Shown piece after piece: positions 44,260-56,498 of a DNA stretch of 64,000 nt. The DNA lies in contig NC_135565.1 of NCBI RefSeq assembly GCF_964340395.1, positions 10,272,742 through 10,336,741 on the forward strand, written 5' to 3'. The position numbers were made by a program, and so were the translations under genes. Source of the stretch: Glandiceps talaboti (lineage: Eukaryota > Hemichordata > Enteropneusta > Spengelidae). Each line of letters starts with the position of its first letter. Positions within the stretch are counted from its first letter, which is position 1. A model generated the notes under the pieces. The model saw nothing but the letters and a program-made list of their open reading frames with translations. It did not search any database and was not told the DNA's origin.

Positions 44260-45920
44260 TTTGGATTATAAAATTAGGATTTAAATTTACATGTGAAAAA
44301 CACTTGTCTAGCAGAGCTATATAGCAAGAGCTGGTCCAGACAAAAGAGTGATCCCTTTACAGCTCTGCTGATAAGATAACACTTAATGCGATGACCCAGG
44401 ATTGAAACATAGCTCTTTTAAAACTGAACTAGCTGGAACTGGTGTATAGTACTATTTTTTAAAATCTGACAGCCAAGTGTTCAGTCACTGATAAAGTACC
44501 AATTATTAGACATTGTATATTTTTAGTTAGAAGTTAACTTTATCCATGTTGAAAAGTTACAAGTTTAAATTGACCATGTAGGGGGTGCTGATTTTAGAGT
44601 GTGGACCCAAAAGTCAATTTGATTGGATTTATTTTACCACATTATCAATATCATGTGTACAGACCTGTGCAAATATATGTTTACCCACAGGTGATTCAAT
44701 ACTGTTCTGGATGTACAATATTATTAGTACTGTATGTCATATCTACACAGTGTCTCAAATATTATTCCAGTTGCGGGCAATGCATCAAGGTTTTAGCTTT
44801 ATCCATGTGGGCTATCAAGAATGCTCAAATTTGTTTGATAATCAAAGTAGATTAACATGTTAACTTTGATTCTCCATCACCTTGTTTTCAGAATATTATC
44901 AATTATTATTTCCTAATATAATAATGGTTTCAGAACACCTTAAAAAACTGAAGGAAAAAACAACGTAGCCCATTGTAGTACACCCCTGGCAATGTTGACA
45001 AGATGTCACCAAAAAATTGGGATTTGCTTCCAATTTTTTGACTGTGAGTTGAAATTTTCCAAATATTAAGAAATGTTTTGCTATTTTTTACCTGAAAGAA
45101 TATTCAGTGTTTGGAGGCCACTTTCAATTATGGATATATGTTAAAAAATTATTTTCTTCTCTATTGAAAATGATTTCATAGTGACATGTCAGTTTACTTC
45201 TTGATTAAAATCATTATTTCAAATGAGTTGGGGTTTCGACATTTTTTAGTACTGCACAAAAGTTTCAAAGACCACAATGCAATGGAATTTTTTTATTTGC
45301 TTTCTTGTGTTATCGTCAGCATAGCTGCAAATAATTGTCCTGTTTGATGGATTTTGAGTTTTTTCTTTCTGTTTTTGATCTTTTTTCGTTTCCGGTTAAA
45401 CGACAGAACGAAAAACGATCAAAAAAACAGGAAGAAAAAACAACTCAAAAATCAAATAAATGCTACAATTATTATCGTCAGCAGTACTTTATAATTATAA
45501 CGTAAATGTATATTTTAAATTTACAATATTTCATGCACCAAATAAAATAAACGCACATGTATCTAAATTTAATCTAAACCCACGGATCTGATATACAATC
45601 ACATTTGAGTTGCATAACGTTACTAACAATTTTACATTGAATTTGAAAATTGTCGTGACACAGTTAGCCATAGTGGAGAAAGTACGTGTGAAAATGAACT
45701 TTAGTCTAGGAATTTCGAAATCCGCGATTTTTATGAAAATTTTATTCTAACCGAATCTGGGAAATTACTGTATTTACTGTTCTACAAGTAACGTTACATG
45801 TACAACAATACATTAGTCATGTACAATACAACATTTGCCGTTTTGGGGGTTGTCAAATTTTTGTTTTCATATTGACAAAAACACAGTGACACACAAACAA
45901 AACAGAGGGTGTTATTATTC
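44260..45920. other. FBXO47 5' intron; no exon seen
   Basis: Between the probable noncoding first exon and the first coding exon. No further exon is supported. A weak inverted repeat near 45,350-45,450 (TTTTGAGTTTTTTCTTTCTG versus GAAGAAAAAACAACTCAAAA) looks like a small foldback. Confidence 0.5.
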
Positions 45921-45927
45921 AACTTAC

Positions 45928-46020
45928 CCAAGTTTGCTAACGTATTTGTCCCTTAATAAATTCTATCTTCACTGTTGTATCGCCGTTTAAAAACAAATGA
46001 GTACGTTTACCAGATACATG
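45928..46020 (-). other. FBXO47: Probable noncoding first exon of FBXO47
   Basis: On the minus strand AGCAAACTTGG|GTAAGTTGAAT gives a strong 5' splice site at 45,928, pairing with the acceptor just upstream of the FBXO47 start codon. The 5' limit (46,020) is a guess; there is no transcript evidence. Confidence 0.45.
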
Positions 46021-46045
46021 TAGTACTTTAAAAATCAGTTCCTGT

Positions 46046-46053
46046 TGACGTCA
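46046..46053. promoter_or_regulatory. Full CRE palindrome
   Basis: TGACGTCA, the CREB/CREM/ATF palindrome, lies 30-120 bases upstream of the likely FBXO47 transcription start. CREM-type sites are common in male-germline genes; the link to FBXO47 is inference. Confidence 0.5.
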
Positions 46054-46079
46054 GAAATTTTGCATGGGACATTTAAAGA

Positions 46080-46088
46080 TTTCCCGCG
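46080..46088. promoter_or_regulatory. E2F site
   Basis: TTTCCCGCG is a perfect E2F consensus. E2F6-class repressors act on meiotic genes in mammals through such sites, which would suit FBXO47. Inference only. Confidence 0.45.
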
Positions 46089-46301
46089 TAAACATTGGTA
46101 TGTTCTGCATGCAGACGAAGTTCAACCCCCTGGACGTACTTCGCCGGCGCGCATATATATATCACGAACTTTTGAAGGAAAACTAAACTATATTCCGCCG
46201 CTAACATATACATCGAAAAGATGTTTGAAAGGAGTCACACGTTTGACCAAAACTAGTTCAATTCGCGATCAGTTTGCACTTTTAGAGTGTTTTTGAGATT
46301 T

Positions 46302-46320
46302 ACGGAAGTGACATGAGTCA
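46302..46320 (+). promoter_or_regulatory. ETS and AP-1 sites
   Basis: ACGGAAGTGA (ETS/GABP core GGAAGTG) is followed after three bases by TGAGTCA (AP-1). They lie in the FBXO47/CALU divergent promoter. Confidence 0.4.
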
Positions 46321-46386
46321 CAGTGAACTACCAACTTCGCTGTTGAATTCTGGGACAGTAAACAAATCCCTCTGATAAACATTTGC

Positions 46387-46408
46387 GACGTGGCGATTAT
46401 TATCCAAT
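46387..46408. promoter_or_regulatory. CALU: UPR-type element and CCAAT box upstream of CALU
   Basis: GACGTGGC (the ATF6/XBP1 half-site core ACGTGG) at 46,387-46,394 is followed by CCAAT at 46,404-46,408. Spacing and orientation differ from canonical ERSE, so it is only ERSE-like. Two more CCAAT boxes follow: CCAAT at 46,442 and the inverted ATTGG at 46,557. Suits an ER-resident product. Confidence 0.4.
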
Positions 46409-46793
46409 CAACAGTCTTAATTTTGTTGTCCTACTCATTAGCCAATCCAAGCATCCCATACATTCATCTTCGATTTAACCACACAATTTCCTATTTATTT
46501 ATGTGAAACTCGCGGATAGGTCATAGTAGATCACATGGGCAAACTCTAAGTAGTTGATTGGTGCACAACACCGATCTCTTGCAGACATCATTTACTTCTT
46601 CGAGAATTTTCAATGAACTAGTAGTACACGTTGCAAAAGTCTTATCGCAGAGGTTGCAGACGCTTATTCAGCGAATCAGTGTGATCGGAGCTCTTATCAC
46701 AAGCATCGACCTTCCTATAAACAAACTTAACTTCGTTTGCAAGGACAGTTCTGTGCCAAAAGTTAGAGTAACGTTCATATCTCGGTGACAGCG

Positions 46794-47035
46794 ATGATGA
46801 TGGCGTCTAGTGTGATCAGATCTGCATTTGTACTCTCTCTCCTCGTTGTACTGATTGCTGCAAAACCGACAGACAAACATGGAAAACAGAGAGGAGTAAA
46901 AGAAGAGAAACTGAGCGAGCAAGATCATTACTTAGACGAAGAGCACAATAATGAATACGATCACGAGGCTTTCCTTGGCCAGGATGCAGCACAGTTCGAC
47001 GAGTTAGATCCAGAGGAAAGCAAACGCCGATTAGG
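46794..47035 (+). CDS. CALU: CALU exon 1: signal peptide and acidic linker
   Basis: I chose the ATG at 46,794 (GCGATGATG); a GTG nine bases upstream is not a plausible start. Encodes [23 protein letters not shown], then KPTDKHGKQ and the calumenin-type linker [20 protein letters not shown]. Ends in phase 2 at AGG|GTAAGT. Confidence 0.93.
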
Positions 47036-50000
47036 GTAAGTCTTGTCAAATATGAAAGTCAAATTAGTTATAAGCTCAGCTGTGAATATAAACGGTTAGT
47101 TACAGTTCGTAGCTATGTATCTTAATTCGAGTTTATGAATGTAAGAGATTCGAAATGCATTTCAAAGTGGACCAAATACTGGTGTATTAAACTTTTAAAA
47201 TCGTGCCTGTTGTGTACACAGAATATCCTGACAGTGACAGGACTTACATTCTGTGAAAGTGAAGGCTCTCAACGGTTTCGTTTGATTTAGTGAATCTCTA
47301 GTCTCTGTGCAAGCAGGACTGGACGGTGTGAATTGAAGCGCGTTTGACAAACACGGTGTTATCATATTGATCAACCTCGGTGTTTGACCTCGTCCAGGTC
47401 GGCAGATATAAAAAATCTGTGCCACGAGATGAAAATGTGATTATGAATTCGTCCCAATGTCAGCCTGATTGGGGACAGAAGACGACGTCCCGTTAGTATA
47501 TACTATAGTATTGTGATGTCGAAAGTAGGAGCATTTTTTTGTGTGAAGACTGTCGTTGCTGACGTGTAACATACTTTTTATTGATCGGTGTCAAAGCGTC
47601 TTTCCGGTCTAAAGTTCTCTATAGATACCACTGATAAAAGTGTATTGTTGGTACTGCTGGGGTCAAGAACAGCACTGTCCGGATGCTTCAACTGTAGACA
47701 TAGGAAGTGTCTGTGATAGTGTGTCTGATAGTCGACACAATAAACAACGTTGATTGATATATGACAGTATTTTGGACACAGTTTTGTTAGTGGGCTATGT
47801 GATACCTCTCCTAATGACCAACTTAACTCAGAAATAAGGGTATCATTTTCAAATATTTAATATGAGCTACATCCCTAAGATAATTTGATACAATGAAATT
47901 GAATTGACTGAAATAAAGTTACATTTCCTATGATTTATGGAATAAACAGACTGAAATTAAATTGCACTTCCTATAAATTTATGGAATATGGGATTGACAT
48001 AATTCTTTTTGAGGTCAATGTGTTAACCAGCTTTTTATATGTGTGTAATGTAAATATCTCATGTAGTTAATGAAAAGGAGACTAAATTAGTAAATATGCT
48101 TAAAATTAGCTGGTACCAGCAAATGCCAAACACACACTCAACTGTACAAGAAATATGACAAAAGTGAGAAGAAAAAAACAATATTTTGCAGCTAAAAACC
48201 AAAGCACACTTCCTATAAACTAACCATAATTGTAAAAGTTATTTTTTCCCTGGTTTTTCCCTACATGCCCTAATGAAACCCATTGTTTGCTCTACAGTCT
48301 TGTAGCCATGATTGATGCAGGGTGTCAAGGAAGTCCTGCCGACAACCCTACCTATCCACGTACACACAAAGTTTTTTTGTAAAGAAATTGATGTCATTAG
48401 TCGTGTCTCCTACCTCTACCCCTTGTTATAACTTAAGTTATGCAGGGTTTTTTACAGTTTAGTACTGTGTTTCCTTGGAAACTATACACAGCACACCAGT
48501 TGTTAATTATGTTTTACTTATGACTTCTTCCTGGCCTGTCCTGTCATGAAATATTCATCAGCTATTGTTAAAGTTCAACTATTGGTACACGTGGCACTTC
48601 ATAACATAATTAGCATACCTTTAGTGTTTCTTTCCTGAGACTGATACCCCAGGAACAGCTGTGGGTTCAAAGGTCATTGTGTGTAACTTTCAATTGTGTG
48701 CTAATCCATTACTGTAAACTAGCCTAGGAGATGTAATTGCATTTAACAATGAAGGGGGGGGGGGGGGGGGGGGTTCTTTCAAAGCTTTTGTGAGTTCAAC
48801 AAAGTAAAAGATGCTCATTTAGATTAAAATTCATGAGTTTAAATTCGAAGAATATATACAAATACCTTACTGAATAATAAGTTTGTGGTCTGACAATTCA
48901 TTACATAGCAACTTTCTTCTTATGTCAACAGAAATAGTCCCTCTGTTTACATTAGAGTTACCTGTAGACTTGAAGGACTATCACTTCTAGACTATTCTGC
49001 AATCCTAACTATAGCGGAATAGTGTAGTAGCGATAGTCCTTCAAGTCTACAGGTAGGCTAACATCCAGGTTTTCAAATGGAAAGGTATATACATATATGG
49101 AAAGTTACTTCTCAGAGTGTACATTGTAAGACTTGATGCACAATGGCTAATGTATCACCTACCAGTGTCTAGTTTCATGACTGCAAGTTTTATGTATTAT
49201 AGCTTTGTGTGCAATGAAATAACTATGCACAAGTTTCTTCAAAATTCACCCACATTTTGTAAACGTTGGGTGTAGAAAGAGGAGATAAACAAATGTCTTG
49301 AGTTGTTTTTACCTGTTTACCAGTAGTTTACTTGTATTGCAGAAGTCACTTGTAATGATTATCAGTTTATTTGATGACATAAAATATGGTATATGTAGGA
49401 AAACATACAAACATCTAGTGGTTTGATTTGTTACAGAATCATTTATGACAAGATAGACACTGACGGTGATGGTAAAGTGACGGAAGATGAACTTAAAGCA
49501 TGGATCAAATACACACAGGTATGTTTTACTGTGACAACTTGAGTTGTTACCATGGCTAAGTCATATATTAACATGGCTAGGTCATGTTACCATGGCTAAG
49601 TCATATATTAACATGGCTAGGTCATATGTTAATGTGGCTAAGTCATGTTACCATGGCTAAGTCATATGTCAACATGGCTAGGACATATGTTAATGTGGCT
49701 AAGTCATGTTACCATGGCTAGGTCATATGTTAATGTGGCTAAGTCATGTTAACATGGCTAGGTCATATGTTACCATGACTAGGTCATATGTTAATGTAGC
49801 TAGGTCATATGTTAACATGGTTAGGTCAATATCTTACCATGGCTAAGTCATGAGTAATATTGACTAAGTCATATGTTAACATGTCTAAAGCTTGGGTTAC
49901 CATGGCTAAGTCTTAGGTTACCATGGCAAAGGCTTGGGTTACCATGGCTAAGTCTTGTGCTACCATGGCTATGTCTTAGGTTATCATGGCAAAACTTTGG

Positions 50001-53000
50001 GTTACCATGACAAAATCATAATTATCAGAAGTGGGAAGTATCTGTTCAAAAACTGAACTTTGATGACCTCCACAGTCAATTTGTAAGTTACTACATAAAT
50101 TCAATTTATTTTCATAGAGACTCAATTCAAGCGTCTACACCCATGTATATATATTATCATACAATAGAAATTGCCTTACAATATGACAATATCTTGCACT
50201 GGATTTTGTCAATTTCTGAGATAATAGAATCTTTATGACGACTCTAAGGCTTTTCTTTTGAAATTAATTGAAAGTTGAAAGAGAAACTGTGCAAAGTCTT
50301 CCAATAACCTAGACATTGTCAATTAATTAATGAACTTCCAGTGTTTTACCTTTCTTTGCACTTCACTCTCTCTCTTTTTATAATATTGCACACTAACAAT
50401 CTTGCATGTTAATTTTTCTTACCTGATTTCTGTACTTTTTTTCCCCTATCACTCACCTTATTATAACATGTTTTATCTTTTTCCTTCCCTGGATTTCTTT
50501 GTGTGTTTTTGTTTAGTTGTGTTTTCATCCTTACCTAACACTATATTTATATATACTAATGTGTGTACACTGACGGACAGTTAGGAACGAGTGCACAATG
50601 TCACACAAGCTCAATAAGCGAACTTCATTCGTGTAAGGGGGAGGGGGGGTCCAACATCAATGCGATTACTGAACTTCATTTTCACACTTCTAACCAATTT
50701 TGACAGAAAACTTTCACTCTTCAATTATAACAGCTTTTGTATTTACTACTGAGATGTTAAGAAGTTGATAAAAATTACTTCTAATGTGTGATATGGTGCT
50801 GGGTTTCAGGTAGTATTTTGATGTGATTAAAATCATGTTTTTCCATCATAGTGGCGTGGCCGCTATAGTTTTCATGATAGTTTACATATAAGGATGTATG
50901 GTGTCGCATTTGAGAACATTCGTTTAGGAGGAGGGGGAGGAGGAGGTTCTGACCTAAACGAATGATGTTCGTTTGTTGAGCTTGTGTGACATTGTACAGT
51001 CGTCCCTTATATGCCTTTTACAAAATTCATTTCAAACCATAGGTTGAGTTGCCTATCCAAAACTGCAGTCAGAACAAAGTTTAGTAGCACTCTAGACCAT
51101 GCAGTGTCTTTCCAGTTGTGTGTGTGTGTGTGTGTGTGTGTCTGTGTCTGTGTTCGTGTGTGTCTGTGTTCGCGTGCGTGCGTGCATGCGCATGTGTGGG
51201 CTACAGTTCCCCTGTAAGTTTTACTATATTCACACTTTCTTTTACCATGGATCCCAGTCTTGGCAAACAACACTGCTTGACACCAAATTTTAAACCAAGC
51301 TCCCCAAATCTAGATCAGCATCTGAAAATGTAAACCCAAATATCATTATTTACATTGACTAACCCACCTTGTTTTGGGGAAATGATGAACATCAATTAAT
51401 TTGATGAACCCAGTAATTAGCTAGAGGGGTAGTCAACCCAAAGGCAAAGTTAAGCTTTGATGTCCTAATCATCAGTTTGATTTCTGTGTACAGGATTGTT
51501 AAAGTGGCCATATGGATGAGGATTGGGTATTTATTTAGAATTTAGAAAACAATTTTATCTCGGCCTCCTACTTGAAAAAAACAACATTGACAAAGTGTGT
51601 GTTTGTAACGCAATACATTGCAAAAAGCTAAAAAAAATAAAATGTGTGAAAAATTTGTTATTGGATGTTCAATAATAAAGACCTTACACATTTATTAATC
51701 TTTTGCAATTTATTGAGTTACAAACAAGGACTTGGTATATGTTGTTTTACATTGATTTTTCAAGTAGGAAGCCGTGATGAAATTGTTTTATAAATGATTA
51801 AAAAATCCAAAATAAATATCCAATCCTCATCTGTATGACCGGAATGTATTGTCTTGTTGTGCTCTACACACCCCCTGTCCGACACACCCCCTGACCATTC
51901 TAGGGGGTAATGTTAATGAATCTGTTGTCTTGTTGTTACCTACACACCCCCTGTCCATTCTAAGGATTAATGTTCATGAATATGTTGTCTTGTTCTGACC
52001 TACACACCCCCTGTCCAACACACCCCCTGACCATTCTAGGGGGTAATGTTAATGAATATGTTGTCTTGTTCTGACCTACACACCCCCTGTCCAACACACC
52101 CCTGTCCATTCTAAGGGTTAATGTTTTAGTTGCTATGCCATCTTTACTTTATCCTAAACTTTCTCACGCTTTGCACGTTCCTTTTTTGCATTCTAACAGA
52201 ATCGTTATATTATGGACGATGTGAAAAAACAGTGGTTTGTTCATGACATGGATAAAAATGGTTACATATCTTGGGAAGAATATGTGAACACTACATATGG
52301 CTTTCTTGAGGGTGAGTGTTATTGCTAACAGACAATATCTTTGTATTTTTTTACTCGTCCATCCTTGCAGGGTCAATATATCTCCAGTCACGTAGATGAA
52401 ACCTGGAAACGTTACAATCTTGCTGTCGGAGGGAAATTGGAATGGGAACCGTATCTACAGGATACATATGGCGTTTCTCCTGGTAAGGTTGGATATTTGT
52501 AACATTCCTGGTGAGTGTGCCCTCTAGTGGTAGCCAAATTTTGTTGTTGTGGGAGTATGATAAAACTGACATTTCTTGTGAGTCACTGGTGTGTCACTAG
52601 AAATTGTATGCTTCAGTCAAATTGGCTTAGAGGGCACACTGCCCCTGGTAACGTTGGATATTTATAACACTCCTGGTAAGGTTGGATATTTATAACACTC
52701 CTGGTAAGGTTGGATATTTATAACGCTCCTGGTAAGGTTGGATATTTATAACGCTCCTGGTAAGGTTGGATATTTATAACACTCCTGGTAAGGTTGGATA
52801 TTTATAACACTCCTGGTAAGGTTGGATATTTATAACACTCCTGGTAAGGTTGGATATTTATAACACTCCTGGTAAGGTTGGATATTTATAACACTCCTGG
52901 TAAGGTTGGATATTTATAACACTCCTGGTAAGGTTGGATATTTTTAACACTCCTGGTAAGGTTGGATATTTATAACACTCCTGGTAAGGTTGGATATTTA

Positions 53001-56000
53001 TAACACTCCTGGTAACGTTTATAGCAGTGGTGTCCAGTATTGTCTGTGGTGACCGGTTGCCTTAGCTTGGTGGTTTAGTGATGACTAGTCACCCTACCTA
53101 GGTGGTCCAGTAGTGACCAGTTGCCCTACCTAGGTGGTCTGGTAGTGACCAGTTGCCTTACCAAAGTGGTTCAGTGGTGACTAGTCACTTTAAGTGGTCC
53201 ATTTGTGACCAATTGCCTTACCTAGGTGGTCCAATTGTGAGTACTTGTCATACCTAGGTGGTCTATTGGTGACTAGTCATCGTACTTAGGTGGTCCAAAT
53301 GTGACTGCTTGTCATACCTGGGTGGTCTAGTGGTGGCTAGTTATCTTATCTAGGGGGTCCAGTGCCGGTGTCTGACCTCAGTAATGCAATGTTGAATTGT
53401 TTTCATACCTAGGTGGTCCATTGGTGACTTGTCTTTAGCTAGGTGGTCCAGTGGTGACTTGTCATACCTAAGTGGTCCAGTGGTAATTTGCCTTTAGCTA
53501 GGTGGTCCATTGGTGATTTGTCTTTAGCTAGGAGGTCCAGTGGTGACTTGTCATACCTAGGTGGTCAGTGATGATTTGTCTTTACCTAGATGGTCCAGTG
53601 ATTTGCCTTTAGCTAGGTGGTCCAGTGGTGACTTGTCTTTAGCTAGGAGGTCCAGTGGTGACTTGTCATACCTAGGTGGTCAGTGATGATTTGTCTTTAC
53701 CTAGATGGTCCAGTGATTTGCCTTTAGCTAGGTGGTCCAGTGGTGACTTGTTTTCATACCTAGGTGGTCCATTGGTGACTTGTCTTTAGCTAGGAGGTCC
53801 AGTGGTGACTTGTCATACCTAGGTGGTCAGTGATGATTTTTCTTTACCTAGATGGTCCAGTGATTTACCTTTAGCTAGGTGGTCCAGTGGTGACTTGTCA
53901 TACCTAGGTGGTCCAGTGGTGATTTGTCATTACCTAGATGGTCCAGTGGTGATTTGCCTTTAGCTAGGTGGTCCAATGGTGACTTGTTTTCATACCTAGG
54001 TGGTCCATTGGTGACTTGTCTTTAGCTAGGAGGTCCAATGGTGACTTGTCATACCTAGGTGGTCCAGTGGTGATTTGTCTTTACCTAGGTGGTCCAGTGT
54101 TGACTTTACTTTAGCTAGGTGGTCCAGTGGTGACTTGTCATACCTAGGTGGTCCAGTGGTGATTTGTCTTTACCTAGGTGGTCCAGTGTTGACTTTTCTT
54201 TAGCTAGGTGGTCCAGTGGTGACTTGTCATCCAGTGGTGACTTGTCCTACCTAGGTGTGCCAATTGTTATTCAAGTTCTTTAAAATGCATTCACATGATT
54301 GTAAAAAGTTATTATTTTTGGCATGGTTCAAATGATGCAACTGACATCCATTTTGTTCTCTTGACAGAGGAAGACATTGAGGAGATTGAAGGGTTTGAAT
54401 ACAAAGAACTAATCAGGAGAGATGAAGTGAGATGGGCAACAGCTGATGTAGATGATGACAAATCACTCAATAATGAAGAATTCACCAACTTCCTGCATCC
54501 AGAGGAAGCTGATCATATGAAGGGTATTGTTGTGGAGGTAAGTACCAATCGGACCATCTCGATGCCACATGATAGAATAATCTACTCAAAAATTTCTACA
54601 CCCAATGAAATTGTTACACCCCTACAAATGTAATGGAAAATCCACACAATATTACTAAATCCAATAGAAGTGTAATAAGTGGTACGCCCCGAGTTATGCT
54701 GGTTTACTCGATGTAAAAAGTGGTACCCCTATCAGTCAAATAGAATAATCCATTACTAGATCCAATCAAAACATCTACATAAATGATATAGCCCTAGTAG
54801 TCTAGAGGCTATCCTTTGGGTTTGAATCTGAAAATTTTTTCACCCAACATCCAGCTCAATAAGGACTTGAGATGAAATTTGACATTCAAATGAAGCCATC
54901 CACACAGTCAGTAACATGTCTTTGTTATTCAATCACAGAATTCTGTCAAATTATAAGTTAGTGTTTCTTGAGGGCAGTTACATAATGTCCAAATATGGTG
55001 TATTTGTCAGCTCAGGATGCTACGTACATACTGTTTCAATTCTAACAGTTGAGGTTTACTAATTTGCATGAACAACTTTCTGGTTTATGATTTCTCATTG
55101 AGCTAGATGAGGTGAAGAGAGATTTTGAGATTTGATGCCATGGATAGCATCTAGACTAAAAACCCAAAGACAAGACGAGATGTGTTGTAATAATCAATAA
55201 TCAATTATAATACTTTATTCCCAGAATTGTAAAGAAAACAGAAATATAGACATGTATATTTACAATAACAAAAACAATAGGGAAAAGGAGAAAACTGAAA
55301 ATAGTTGTCAAGCTACTAGTCAAGTCCGTATCCCGTTCACTCTTATTATATTACTTGAAAATCTCATTCTGGACAATCAGTTCGTTTGACAAACAACTAA
55401 AAATAACTCAAACCCAAAAAATAACACGACTAAACGTATCAGAAAACAAACTACAAACACGTACGGAACAGAAAGTAATAGATATTGTTATTTTTATACA
55501 GGAAACCTTGGCTGATATTGACAAGGATAAAGATGGATTTGTTTCACTAGAAGAATACATTGGTAAGAGAGGTTTCACTATTTAATTACGCAAATTGTTT
55601 GTAGCTAGATTTTAAAGAGGAACGCTACTCCAGGAAGTGCAGGCATTTCCGTAAACTTTGGGGGTTGTGGAGTCATATCTTGGTTTTACATCAACTACAT
55701 TGCGATAAACTGAAGTCGTTGTTCCTACGTATGCAACCTTAGTTCCACAAGTGAAAACAAGACTGGATCTTTTAGTCTAACATTATGCATGATTTCCAGA
55801 GAAATTGGAGCTTGTGCCTAATTTGAGGATCTTTGCTGTGAGCCACATTGCATCATGGGAGTCAGCTGAAATGTTTATGCAATTGTTGAACAATGAATAT
55901 TCATGATGTTGTTCACTGAAAGTAGTAAGCATTTCGGAGTCTTCTAAAATGACAACAGATATTTAAAAAGTTTATTTCTGAGACACATTTCACAATAACA

Positions 56001-56462
56001 GTGTGTTTAGCTAAGGTTGGGGACCCCGGTAACCGAAAGAAGGGATAGGGTAAAACTTGCATCGTTTCCCATACAATCTACCATAATTTTGTTTGGAAAC
56101 CCCCTGTAAAATGACTGGGAACCCTGGTAGATTTTACCTGCGTACTGCTCTGAACAAAAACACTGATTAAGCAGGGTAGTTATGTCAAATGTTGCCAACT
56201 ATGGATAATATCACTGTCAACCAACTATTAGGGCAACAGTCAAATCTGGCCCAATATGTGCTTCTGAAGAGCACTCCTAGTGGCCAAACTCAATAATCTT
56301 TTGTTTTTCTGATAACTAATGATAGAGTAATGATGGAAAGTCCATGTATTGTTCTTAAACTTCTTGAAAAAGCTTGCTGATGTGTGAAACTAGACAAAGA
56401 GTTAAGCAGTTCGATCCATTTGCAACTGAATGTGTATGTGTGTGCATGAGAGAGAGAGAGAG

Positions 56463-56498
<36 letters not shown>

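Noticed and set aside
46045-46296. Open frame of 83 residues between FBXO47 and CALU
   Set aside because: No domain, no conserved motif and it overlaps the CRE/E2F promoter region. More likely promoter DNA with chance openness.
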